Source: Bacteroidia bacterium
GTDB taxonomy: Bacteria; Bacteroidota; Ignavibacteria; UBA10030
Length of the DNA: 64,000 bases
Direction of reading: 5' to 3'
NCBI GenBank assembly: GCA_022180565.1
Contig: BQML01000009.1
Coordinates: 62,001 to 126,000 of the forward strand
The notes under the pieces were generated by a model, which did not search any database, was not told where the DNA came from, and saw nothing but the letters and a program-made list of their open reading frames with translations. Positions 53,579 to 62,503 of the stretch are shown piece by piece. Position 1 is the first letter of the stretch, and each line of letters opens with the position of its first letter. Position numbers and translations under genes: made by a program.

Positions 53579-53836
53579 ATGGCACATAAAAAAGGCGGTG
53601 GAAGTTCGAAGAACGGGCGGGACAGTCAGGCAAAGCGTTTGGGCGTTAAAGCCTTCGGCGGCCAGACTGTCACTGCAGGAAGCATTTTGGTTCGCCAACG
53701 CGGTACGAAGTTCCAGCCCGGCATTAACGTCGGTCTGGGAGGCGATGACACGTTGTTTGCGCTTGTCGACGGCATAGTACGGTTTGAGCGTGTCGGCAAG
53801 ACCAAGAAACGCATCAGCGTCTATTCGGCAAACTGA
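53579..53836 (+). CDS. rpmA: 50S ribosomal protein L27
   Basis: 85-residue L27: [45 protein letters not shown] is the conserved N-terminal tail that reaches the peptidyl-transferase centre; starts directly with the mature AHKKGGG type sequence (no cleaved extension). Ends near [10 protein letters not shown]. Followed by a terminator. Confidence 0.97.
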   Translation: MAHKKGGGSSKNGRDSQAKRLGVKAFGGQTVTAGSILVRQRGTKFQPGINVGLGGDDTLFALVDGIVRFERVGKTKKRISVYSAN

Positions 53837-54889
<1,053 letters not shown>

Positions 54890-55044
54890 GAATCTTTGCA
54901 TCGTTGTTTTTTGTGTACAGAGCCGGAATGACCTTCCGGCTCCTTGTTTTTATGAGAAGAATGCGGAACATGTTGCATCTCAAGAGGCCGTTTGTTAAAC
55001 TATCCGGACCTTTTCTCACTGTCAATCAATTCACAGGAGGCAAC

Positions 55045-55821
55045 ATGAAGTACGGAGCCACGCTTTCGTTGATCGTTGCGGTCGGGCTCGCGCTCTTGTC
55101 GGCGCCGGGCTGCAGCAAGTCAAGCGAACCGGAAACGGAAACTGTCACCGGGGATCTCTTTCCCCTGGTAGCCGGTCACAAGTTTACGTTCAACGGGTTC
55201 ATTCGGCACGCGGTCAATGACACCAACATCACGGCCACCGGGGCGTTCTACACCGGAATTATGACCGTTTTACCCACCGCTCCTCCGCTCCCGCCGAACG
55301 TGCCGAATATCACGGGTACGACATTTTTCATTTCGGATTCATCCTTTGTGAATTCGTCTCCCGCAACGTGGGTCGTCAGCGGCTTCTACGTCAAGCGCAC
55401 GTCCTCAACGTCGGGCGATATCTGGTTCCTCACAAACGCGGGACGTTTTTACCGACAGACCGGGGTCGCACGAACCGACTCCCTCAAATGGATTCTCCTG
55501 GTGAGGGAAAACGCCGTGGTCGGGGAGTCCTGGGTTGGCTTTGACAGCACGTATACGTCAAGTACCGTAGGCTCGGCCAGACTTAAAATCGACTGCGTGT
55601 TTGACGGTCTGGCCAGCATTAGCGTCAATGGCCAAGCGTACTCCGCCTACAAGCTCACGGCAACGCGATCCGTGTACGTTGGCGGCTCATCCACACCGGT
55701 CAGCCAGGGGCAGACCGCTGCCATATGGCTTGTTCCCGACCTCGGCATTGTGAAATTCATCTTCAATTCCGACGGCGAAACGCCCGGCTTCGAACGAAAT
55801 CTACTCAGCAAGAACTTCTGA
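55045..55821 (+). CDS. Lipoprotein of unknown function
   Basis: 258 residues: lipoprotein signal peptide with lipobox-like LSAPGC, then a Ser/Thr-rich beta-type domain (GDLFPLVAGHKFTFNGF, VVSGFYVKRTSSTSG, GVARTDSLKWILLV). No family recognised; presumably outer-membrane-anchored. AGGAGG precedes the ATG by 4 bases. Followed by a GC hairpin. Confidence 0.72.
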   Translation: MKYGATLSLIVAVGLALLSAPGCSKSSEPETETVTGDLFPLVAGHKFTFNGFIRHAVNDTNITATGAFYTGIMTVLPTAPPLPPNVPNITGTTFFISDSSFVNSSPATWVVSGFYVKRTSSTSGDIWFLTNAGRFYRQTGVARTDSLKWILLVRENAVVGESWVGFDSTYTSSTVGSARLKIDCVFDGLASISVNGQAYSAYKLTATRSVYVGGSSTPVSQGQTAAIWLVPDLGIVKFIFNSDGETPGFERNLLSKNF

Positions 55822-55845
55822 CCGATTCAACGCATCTCATCCTGC

Positions 55846-55867
55846 AAGCCCCGGTACCCCGGGGCTT
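55846..55867 (+). terminator. GC hairpin after the lipoprotein gene
   Basis: AAGCCCCGG, short loop, CCGGGGCTT. Lacks a clear T-run downstream, so only a possible terminator. Confidence 0.5.
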
Positions 55868-55920
55868 GCTTCAATGTTCGGACAAGTGTACGGCCGGCCC
55901 TCCGGCGGAGGTATGATTCG

Positions 55921-58212
55921 TTGAACTCTCTCACACGATTTTTCTGCATCGTCGCCTTTTTCCTCCCTCCTGCGGCCATGATGGCGCAATCCGGGATGAG
56001 CGGAACGATTTCAGGCGTCGTCAAAGACGACGAGAATCGCCAGGGTATTCCGTTCGTCAATGTTGTCCTGAAAGGGACTCAACTGGGTGCAGCATCGGAC
56101 GAGAACGGGCAATACCTCATGCGCGGGATTCCTCCCGGGGAGTACACGATTGTCGTCTCCTCGGTGGGTTTTCGAACGGTTGAGAGTCCCATCCGCATTG
56201 AACCCGGCGCGGTTGTCACACGGGACTTCTTTCTGGCTCATTCCATGGTGGAGTTGAACGAAGTTCTCGTGTACGGGGCGTCCCTGCGTCGCGAGCGCAT
56301 CACGGAAGCTCCCGCGTCCATCGCGATCATTGAGGCAGACGACATTGCACGAAACGCCTCGCATGGCCAGCTCCCCAAACTTCTCGAAGCTGAGCCGGGC
56401 ATCGACATGGTTCAGAGCGGTTTGTACGATTTTAACGTGAACACGCGCGGGTTCAACAGCTCTCTGAACCGGCGCTTGTTGATTCTCCTGGACGGCCGCG
56501 ATCTTGGAACGGCATTCCTTGGGGCGACGGAGTGGAATGGCCTCACCATTCCGTTGGAGGAGCTCGGGCGCATCGAGCTGATTCGGGGGCCGGGGTCCGC
56601 GTTGTACGGAGCCAACGCCTACAACGGCGTCATGAACATTACTTCGATACCGCCGCGCGCATCGCGCGGAACGCGGGTTCTCTTGGGCGTCGGTGAACTC
56701 AGCATGATTCGCGGAGACGCCCGTCATGCCGACGCAAGCGGACCGTGGAGTTACCGCATCAATGTCGGGGGAATTTCCGGAAAGACCTTCAGCAAAGTCA
56801 GAACCGGCCGTCAATTTGAGTATGGAGGATTCAATCCTCTTCTGAACGATGAAGTTGTGAACCTCAACACAGACCCCGTCCGGAACATCTACGCGTCGGC
56901 AAGGGTGGATTATGATTACACCGATGGGGCGGTTTCCACCCTGGAAGGCGGAGTGGCACAGGTCGAAAATGAAGTGATCGTGACGGGGATCGGCCGCGTG
57001 CAGGTGAGGAAGGCCAGCAGGCCGTGGGCGCGCATCAGCTATACCGGACATGGATTCAGTTTCGTGGGGTGGACCAGCGCACGCGTGAATCTCGAGCCGG
57101 AAGTTTCCCTTTCGACCGGCCTGGACCTCTATCAGGACGCTCTCATCACGCAGGGCGAAGCGCAGTACAGCACGAACCTGTTGGAAAACCAGGTCATGGC
57201 CGTCATCGGAGTTTCCCACCGGCTGGTGGATATTGGTACCAAAGGGACCCTGATGCAAACCACGCGCCACGACAACATGACCGGCGTTTACGGTCAGATC
57301 GAATACAAGATTTCCAACGACCTCAAAGCGCTGGTTGCCGCACGCTGGGACAGGAGTTCGCTCCATGACAGTCAGTTCTCTCCAAAAGCCGCCCTCGTTT
57401 GGTCATTCCTGAACGGACATGCACTCCGCGCAACCTTTAATAAGGCCTTTCAATCGCCGAATTATTCAGAACTCTATCTCCACGTGAAGCATCCCACCAG
57501 GGCCCTTGCCTATTACGGAAACATGGTAGAGCATCCCGATGGACTTACGGGGTTCGTCGGAGGACTTCAGCCGGGAGCTCCGAAGAACATGACGGTGGAA
57601 AAGATCACAAGTTACGAGCTCGGATACAAAGGCGTCTTCAGCAACTCGTTGTTCCTCACGGCAGACACGTACTACAGTGAGTTGACCGATTTTGTGACGG
57701 ACCTTGCCGTCGGGGTGAATCCCCGTTTTCCGCCCCAGGGCATCTATCCGGGCGATCCCTTATCGCCGCGGACGATTTGGTCTTATGTCAATGCAGGAAA
57801 AGTCCGGGAGGCGGGACTTGAAGTCGGAGCCAATTACTATCTCAGCGATTCCTGGCTCTTCCGTGGGAATTTCACGTGGTACTCGTTCGAAGTCGTTGAG
57901 AAGAACATCAACGATGTGCTGATCCCGAACTCACCGAGGTACAGAATCGGGGGCGGAATTACGTATACCCACGAACGGGGCGATGCCGCACTGTCGCTCA
58001 AATATGTCCCGTCGTTCGAGTGGGCGGCGGGGATCTACCGCGGGCCTATCCCGGCTTATGCGATTCTGGATGTGAGCAGTACCTACCGGGCAACAAGCCA
58101 TGTGATGTTCACGCTTGCGGTGGCCAACGCACTTGATCGCCGGCACTATCAGATCTTTGGCGGATCGTATTTGGGAAGGAGGGCAACGCTCACAGCGGCC
58201 TATAGCTTTTGA
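55921..58212 (+). CDS. TonB-dependent receptor
   Basis: 763-residue outer-membrane gated barrel. Signal peptide (MNSLTRFFCIVAFFLPPAAMMAQ), a CarboxypepD_reg-like domain (GTISGVVKDDENRQGIPFVNVVLKGTQLGAASDENGQYLMRGIPPG), plug domain (TEAPASIAIIEADDI, IELIRGPGSALYGANAYNGVMNI), then a beta barrel ending in LTAAYSF with C-terminal aromatic. Siderophore, vitamin or sugar cargo cannot be told. TTG start with GGAGG 9 bases upstream. Confidence 0.95.
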   Translation: MNSLTRFFCIVAFFLPPAAMMAQSGMSGTISGVVKDDENRQGIPFVNVVLKGTQLGAASDENGQYLMRGIPPGEYTIVVSSVGFRTVESPIRIEPGAVVTRDFFLAHSMVELNEVLVYGASLRRERITEAPASIAIIEADDIARNASHGQLPKLLEAEPGIDMVQSGLYDFNVNTRGFNSSLNRRLLILLDGRDLGTAFLGATEWNGLTIPLEELGRIELIRGPGSALYGANAYNGVMNITSIPPRASRGTRVLLGVGELSMIRGDARHADASGPWSYRINVGGISGKTFSKVRTGRQFEYGGFNPLLNDEVVNLNTDPVRNIYASARVDYDYTDGAVSTLEGGVAQVENEVIVTGIGRVQVRKASRPWARISYTGHGFSFVGWTSARVNLEPEVSLSTGLDLYQDALITQGEAQYSTNLLENQVMAVIGVSHRLVDIGTKGTLMQTTRHDNMTGVYGQIEYKISNDLKALVAARWDRSSLHDSQFSPKAALVWSFLNGHALRATFNKAFQSPNYSELYLHVKHPTRALAYYGNMVEHPDGLTGFVGGLQPGAPKNMTVEKITSYELGYKGVFSNSLFLTADTYYSELTDFVTDLAVGVNPRFPPQGIYPGDPLSPRTIWSYVNAGKVREAGLEVGANYYLSDSWLFRGNFTWYSFEVVEKNINDVLIPNSPRYRIGGGITYTHERGDAALSLKYVPSFEWAAGIYRGPIPAYAILDVSSTYRATSHVMFTLAVANALDRRHYQIFGGSYLGRRATLTAAYSF

Positions 58213-58251
58213 TTCGCCTCGATCGAATGAACCCGGTCTCGACGAAACGAG

Positions 58252-58288
58252 GAAAGCCCGCGAAGGTTCTCGCGGGCTTTCTTTTTTC
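58252..58288 (+). terminator. Strong rho-independent terminator after the TonB receptor
   Basis: 12-bp perfect stem GAAAGCCCGCGA/TCGCGGGCTTTC with a six-base loop followed by TTTTTTCC. It may also serve the convergent minus-strand kinase gene. Confidence 0.92.
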
Positions 58289-58298
58289 CCCTCTTTCC

Positions 58299-58775
58299 CT
58301 ACCTCAAACGCTTCAGATTAATCATCATCTCTACGGTCGTCCCATGCGGCGAGGGACGGATCTCGACGCGGTCCATCATCGACCGGATCAGAAAGATTCC
58401 CCGCCCGCTTTCCTTCAAAAGATTCTGCTCATCGAGGGGATTCGGAATGCTGGAGGGATCAAAGCCATTCCCCTGATCGGTCACCTTTACCACAACGCTG
58501 TCGCTGTTGAGCGTGCACACGATGCAAGCTTTCTTGCCGGGGTCGGACTTGTTGCCGTGAACGACGGCGTTGTTGACGGCTTCGGTTGTCGAAACAAACA
58601 GACGGTGAAACGTACCGTCGTCCAGCCGCGCCGTCCTGTTCACCTCCTTAAAAAAATCCTCTACAAGGCCGATCTCCTTGGGCGTGCTGATACACACCAT
58701 CTCAAAGACCGTCCTTCGGTGGTCGTTCACCTCCTCAACTCTTCTGGCGATCGGAGAAGTCCGTTTCTTTGCCAT
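58299..58775 (-). CDS. RsbW-like anti-sigma factor/serine kinase
   Basis: 158 residues with a HATPase_c_2 (GHKL) domain: FVSTTEAVNNAVVHGNKSDPGK (N box), VTDQGNGFDPSSIP (G1), and ESGRGIFLIRSMMDRVEI (G2). Typical of RsbW/SpoIIAB-type regulators. No sigma factor or anti-anti-sigma partner is adjacent, so its target is unknown. Convergent with the TonB receptor gene. Confidence 0.9.
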   Translation of the reverse strand: MAKKRTSPIARRVEEVNDHRRTVFEMVCISTPKEIGLVEDFFKEVNRTARLDDGTFHRLFVSTTEAVNNAVVHGNKSDPGKKACIVCTLNSDSVVVKVTDQGNGFDPSSIPNPLDEQNLLKESGRGIFLIRSMMDRVEIRPSPHGTTVEMMINLKRLR

Positions 58776-58887
58776 GGTGCAATATCGTAGCCGATCTTGA
58801 GAGATTCAACAAATCTTTTCGTCTCCCTTCCCCGGGGTGACGTCGGACACTTGCGGTGGAGCGGCCTGATTGCCGACCGTTGATGCA

Positions 58888-59841
58888 TCAACCATGAGCT
58901 TCATTCCAGATCCGGCTTGTGAACAGCTTCAGGAAACGCCGGTGAGAGAGAGTTTGTGCGACGGCTACAGAGGCTCGTCCGCGTCCGTGGGACGGTTCCA
59001 CGGACATTCCTCTCGTCCATATCCCTCTGGTCTCGATCCGCACCTCCATCGTCCGCCAGGTGAACAGGTTTTGATCGATCGCCGCCGCCACCGCCACGGG
59101 ATCGTGCAGGTATCCGCCAAAGAACCCGCGCGTTTTCCTGTGGTACGACATGTAGTGCTTTGTGCAGCGGATGAGAAAACGGGAGAGCTCGCTTCCCTCT
59201 TTCCTTGCTCTTTTCCTCAGCTCGTGCCAATGGAGAATGATTGTCTCCGTGAGGTCCAGGGGAATCACACGCACAGGGAGTCCGCTGGTCAAGATTTGAT
59301 CGGCCGCCTCGGGATCCACAAAATAGTTAAACTCCGCGACCGGACCCGTGTTTCCGGGAACCCGAAACGCTCCACCCATGGAAATGATCCTCCCGACTTT
59401 TCGAAGGCTCTCGGCATTCTTCCTCCAGGCCTTTGCGATGTTTGTCAGCGGTCCGAGTGCAATGATGGTCAGCCGGTCTCCAAACCGGTCGCACGCATCG
59501 AGAATCTCCCGCACAGCATTACGGCGCACAGCTTCCGCCAGACCCGCAATCCTCCTGCGGCTGGGAACATCTCCCAACCCGTCCCTTCCGTGAACCTCGG
59601 GCGCGGTGACCAGAGGACGGTAAAGCGGTTTCGGAGAACCCTCCGCAACCCTGGGGACGTGCATAGAGCGGACAAGATTGAGGATTCTCAGCACGTTGCG
59701 AGTGCATTTGCGAACACCGACATTCCCTGCCACTGTGGTGATGGCCTCGATGACCAGCTCAGGCGAGCGCAGGGCGAAGACCAGGGCAAGAGCGTCATCG
59801 ACGCCGGTGTCAGTGTCAATGAGAACGTGTTGCGGTTTCAA
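58888..59841 (-). CDS. Inosine-uridine-preferring nucleoside hydrolase family protein
   Basis: 317 residues. The N-terminal calcium-binding motif DTDTGVDDALAL fits IUNH, with AITTVAGNVG, ALGPLTNIA and a C-terminal LHDPVAVAAAID block carrying the active-site Asp. Hydrolyses nucleosides to base plus ribose. TTG start (59841) chosen: GTGAGGG lies 6 bases before it; an upstream TTG adds two residues. Confidence 0.92.
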   Translation of the reverse strand: MKPQHVLIDTDTGVDDALALVFALRSPELVIEAITTVAGNVGVRKCTRNVLRILNLVRSMHVPRVAEGSPKPLYRPLVTAPEVHGRDGLGDVPSRRRIAGLAEAVRRNAVREILDACDRFGDRLTIIALGPLTNIAKAWRKNAESLRKVGRIISMGGAFRVPGNTGPVAEFNYFVDPEAADQILTSGLPVRVIPLDLTETIILHWHELRKRARKEGSELSRFLIRCTKHYMSYHRKTRGFFGGYLHDPVAVAAAIDQNLFTWRTMEVRIETRGIWTRGMSVEPSHGRGRASVAVAQTLSHRRFLKLFTSRIWNEAHG

Positions 59842-59891
59842 GGGCAACCCTCACCGTTTGAAGGTGCGGAACTGTCTGCGAGGGGAATGGT

Positions 59892-60740
59892 TCACGTCAG
59901 AATATCCGCTACACTTCTTGTGGGAAAAAACCCGAGGACCCTTCCGGCCTTGGCGAAGGAAATCAGGGACTGGGGACCCTGGAAGGAATCGGAGATTTCG
60001 CGGGTCTCCGGATAGAACTCTTGCATGAGCTCCCTGCTTTCACGGCCGGTCCAGTTATGCTCCGCGCTGATGAACAAGACCTCGTGGTGAATTTCGGGAT
60101 CCACCTCGAGGGCGCGATGGATTGCCTGTGCGACATCAGATACATGAATCCAGGCCCACAAGTTCTTGTGCCATTTCGGATAATCCTTGACGAGTTGCGC
60201 ATATTTCCCGATCTCGGCATCGGCAGGACACCAGATCCAGGGCGCGCGCAAACACATCGTTTGCAACCCGGTGCGTCTGCTGGCCCCCGCACAGAGAATC
60301 TCGCAGGTGACCTTGCTTAGTCCGTACGAATCCTGCGGCCTGAGCACATGGCGCTCGTCGATGGGCACGTAGAGCGGCCACATCCGGGTGGTGCTGAAGG
60401 CAAAGCCCAGGGTGGATTCGCTGGACATGAACACGAACTTCCGCACACCCGCCGCCGCCGAGGCCTCAAGAACGTTGAAGGTCCCCATCACATTCACGCG
60501 AAACACCGTTTCCGGTGGATCGTTCAGGGGATGGGGGATTCCGGCCAGGTGAACCACGGCATCGTACCCGCGGATGGCGCCGGTGAGGGCCTGGAGATCG
60601 AGAATGTCCGCTTTATGAAATTCTGCCGGCTGAAGGGGCGGCGGCTTCTTGTCGAGGATGTCCGTCTGGTGCCTTTTCGACAGCTCTTCCACCACAAACC
60701 GTCCGACCAACCCGCTCCCTCCTGTCACAAGGATTTTCAC
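59892..60740 (-). CDS. NAD-dependent epimerase/dehydratase (extended SDR)
   Basis: 282 residues. Rossmann GGSGLVGRF near residue 7, VVHLAGIPHP, and the SDR YxxxK in DSYGLSKVTCE near 140 with serine in FMSSESTLG. Extended SDR, sugar-nucleotide or related substrate not identifiable. GTG start overlaps the MBL gene stop by GTGA, so coupled. Confidence 0.9.
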   Translation of the reverse strand: MKILVTGGSGLVGRFVVEELSKRHQTDILDKKPPPLQPAEFHKADILDLQALTGAIRGYDAVVHLAGIPHPLNDPPETVFRVNVMGTFNVLEASAAAGVRKFVFMSSESTLGFAFSTTRMWPLYVPIDERHVLRPQDSYGLSKVTCEILCAGASRRTGLQTMCLRAPWIWCPADAEIGKYAQLVKDYPKWHKNLWAWIHVSDVAQAIHRALEVDPEIHHEVLFISAEHNWTGRESRELMQEFYPETREISDSFQGPQSLISFAKAGRVLGFFPTRSVADILT

Positions 60741-62131
60741 GGCCGGACTTCCGCTTTTTCCCCCCTTGCCGGGATAAAGAGGTCACGAAACCCCGCCTCC
60801 TTCAGTTTCGTGCGTAAGGCCTCGGCTTGCGCGGGTTCACCGTGAACCAAATGGATCTGCTTGAGCTTTTTTTTGTCCATTGCGCCGATGAAGCCGGCTA
60901 ACTCATCCTGTCCCGCATGAGCCGAGAAGGAGTTCAGAACGACCACCTCGGCGTTCAGACGAAACACCTCGCCGAAGATCCTGATCTCGGGTTGACGCTC
61001 GACGATGCGTCTTCCCAGTGTATGCTCCGCCATAAACCCGACGATCAACACGGTGTTCCTTGGATCCTCCACGTTGTTCGCCAGGTGGTGCAAAATGCGT
61101 CCCCCTTCACACATACCTGATGCGGCTATAATCACGCACGGGCCCTTGCGCTCGTTCAGTTGCTTGGAAGCTTCCACAGACCGGATGTATGTGAGCCTTC
61201 CAAAGCCGAAGGGATCACTGTCGTTGTGGAGATACCGAAGTGTCTCACCGTCGAAACACTCAGGATGCATACGGAAGACATCGGTGGCATGGACGGCCAG
61301 AGGGCTGTCAACAAAGACGGGGATTGAGGAAAGTTGTTCATCGTCGAAGAGTTTGAACAGGGCGTAGACAACCTCCTGTGTGCGTCCGACGCTAAAAGCC
61401 GGAATGATCACCTTTCCGCCTCGATCCATGGTTCTGCGGACCGCCGAGAGAAGGGACTTTCCCATGTCGGCCACCGGCTCGTGAATGCGTCCGCCATAGG
61501 TGCTTTCAGAAATCAGAATATCCGGTGATCCCATGGGTTCAGGATCTTTGAGAATCGGCATATCCTTGCGTCCGAGGTCTCCCGTGAATCCGAGCGTGAG
61601 CACGTTCCGGTTTTCCTTTATCTCCAAAAGGACTGATGCCGAGCCCAGGATATGACCGGCATCGAGAAATTTCACCGACACTCCGTCTGCCACCGTGAAC
61701 GATTTCCTGTACGGCACTCCCACAAACTGACCGATCGTGTTGTCAACGTCTGCGGACGTATAGAGAGGCTCTGCGGGCGGGCCATCCTTGCGCCGTTTGT
61801 TCAGGAACTCAATGTCCCTTTCCTGCAAATACGCGCTGTCATAGAGCATGACCTGGCACAGGTCCCTGGTCGCTCCCGTGGAATAGATCGGTCCGGTGAA
61901 CCCGCTTTTCACGAGATTCGGAAGATTCCCGGCGTGATCGATGTGAGCGTGGGAGAGGATGACGGCGTTGATCTTGGAGGGGTCAAAAGGAAAAGTACGG
62001 TTGCGCTCGTACGACTCCGCCCGCCTTCCCTGGAAGAGTCCGCAATCCAGGAGAATACGCGAGCCGTTGACAGATACAAGATGCATGGAACCGGTGACGG
62101 TTTGCGCGGCTCCAAGGAATTGGACGATCAT
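60737..62131 (-). CDS. MBL-fold, beta-CASP (RNA-specificity) metallohydrolase
   Basis: 464 residues. Metallo-beta-lactamase motifs: HAHIDHAG near residue 62, DAGHILGSA near 157 and GFTGDLGRKD; then the beta-CASP domain and the RNA-specificity C-terminal block with SAHAGQDEL. Resembles YSH1/CPSF-like enzymes; probably an RNase. ATG start. Nothing gene-like was seen between here and the surface-protein gene (62132-62502), except repeats from 62405. Confidence 0.92.
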   Translation of the reverse strand: MIVQFLGAAQTVTGSMHLVSVNGSRILLDCGLFQGRRAESYERNRTFPFDPSKINAVILSHAHIDHAGNLPNLVKSGFTGPIYSTGATRDLCQVMLYDSAYLQERDIEFLNKRRKDGPPAEPLYTSADVDNTIGQFVGVPYRKSFTVADGVSVKFLDAGHILGSASVLLEIKENRNVLTLGFTGDLGRKDMPILKDPEPMGSPDILISESTYGGRIHEPVADMGKSLLSAVRRTMDRGGKVIIPAFSVGRTQEVVYALFKLFDDEQLSSIPVFVDSPLAVHATDVFRMHPECFDGETLRYLHNDSDPFGFGRLTYIRSVEASKQLNERKGPCVIIAASGMCEGGRILHHLANNVEDPRNTVLIVGFMAEHTLGRRIVERQPEIRIFGEVFRLNAEVVVLNSFSAHAGQDELAGFIGAMDKKKLKQIHLVHGEPAQAEALRTKLKEAGFRDLFIPARGEKAEVRP

Positions 62132-62404
62132 AAGGGATCAAGAATGATCGGTAAAATTTGGGAAAGATTGGATAGGATGCAAGGGGAGAGAACGGCGGAG
62201 GCAAGATTGTTCATCCTTCGACTTTCGATGTCGGGTCGTTGGCATTGTTCCTCCTCGGAGAAAGCAAGGTCCCGTGTTGAACGTTCGATGCTTAATGCCG
62301 CCGTGAATATAGCGAAGGGGCAGCCATCCAGGCGGACAGCCACCCCTCCTTATGCCCGGCCCCCTCCCAGAGGCGCGGGCAACTGAGCTTGTGTGGAACG
62401 GGTA
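62132..62404. other. Intergenic region without a gene
   Basis: 273 bases upstream of the MBL gene start and downstream of the surface-protein gene. No supported CDS or RNA. It must hold the MBL/epimerase promoter; none is obvious. Confidence 0.5.
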
Positions 62405-62503
62405 GTTTAAGGTTTAAGGTTTAAGGTTTAAGGTTTAAGGTCAGGGTTCAAGATGAGATCAAAGATCTTTCAACCTTGAACCTCGAACCTTGAACCTCGA
62501 ACC
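62405..62503. repeat. Inverted heptamer repeat array at the 3' end of the surface-protein gene
   Basis: Head-to-tail ggtttaa units (about five) then, after a short centre, ccttgaa/cctcgaa units in the opposite sense, so the two arms can form a long imperfect hairpin. It lies right after the surface-protein stop and may work as a terminator. Confidence 0.8.

Noticed and set aside
61652-62386. A 244-codon plus-strand frame over the MBL gene start
   Set aside because: Mostly antisense to a well-supported MBL gene and without protein-like character in its unique part.
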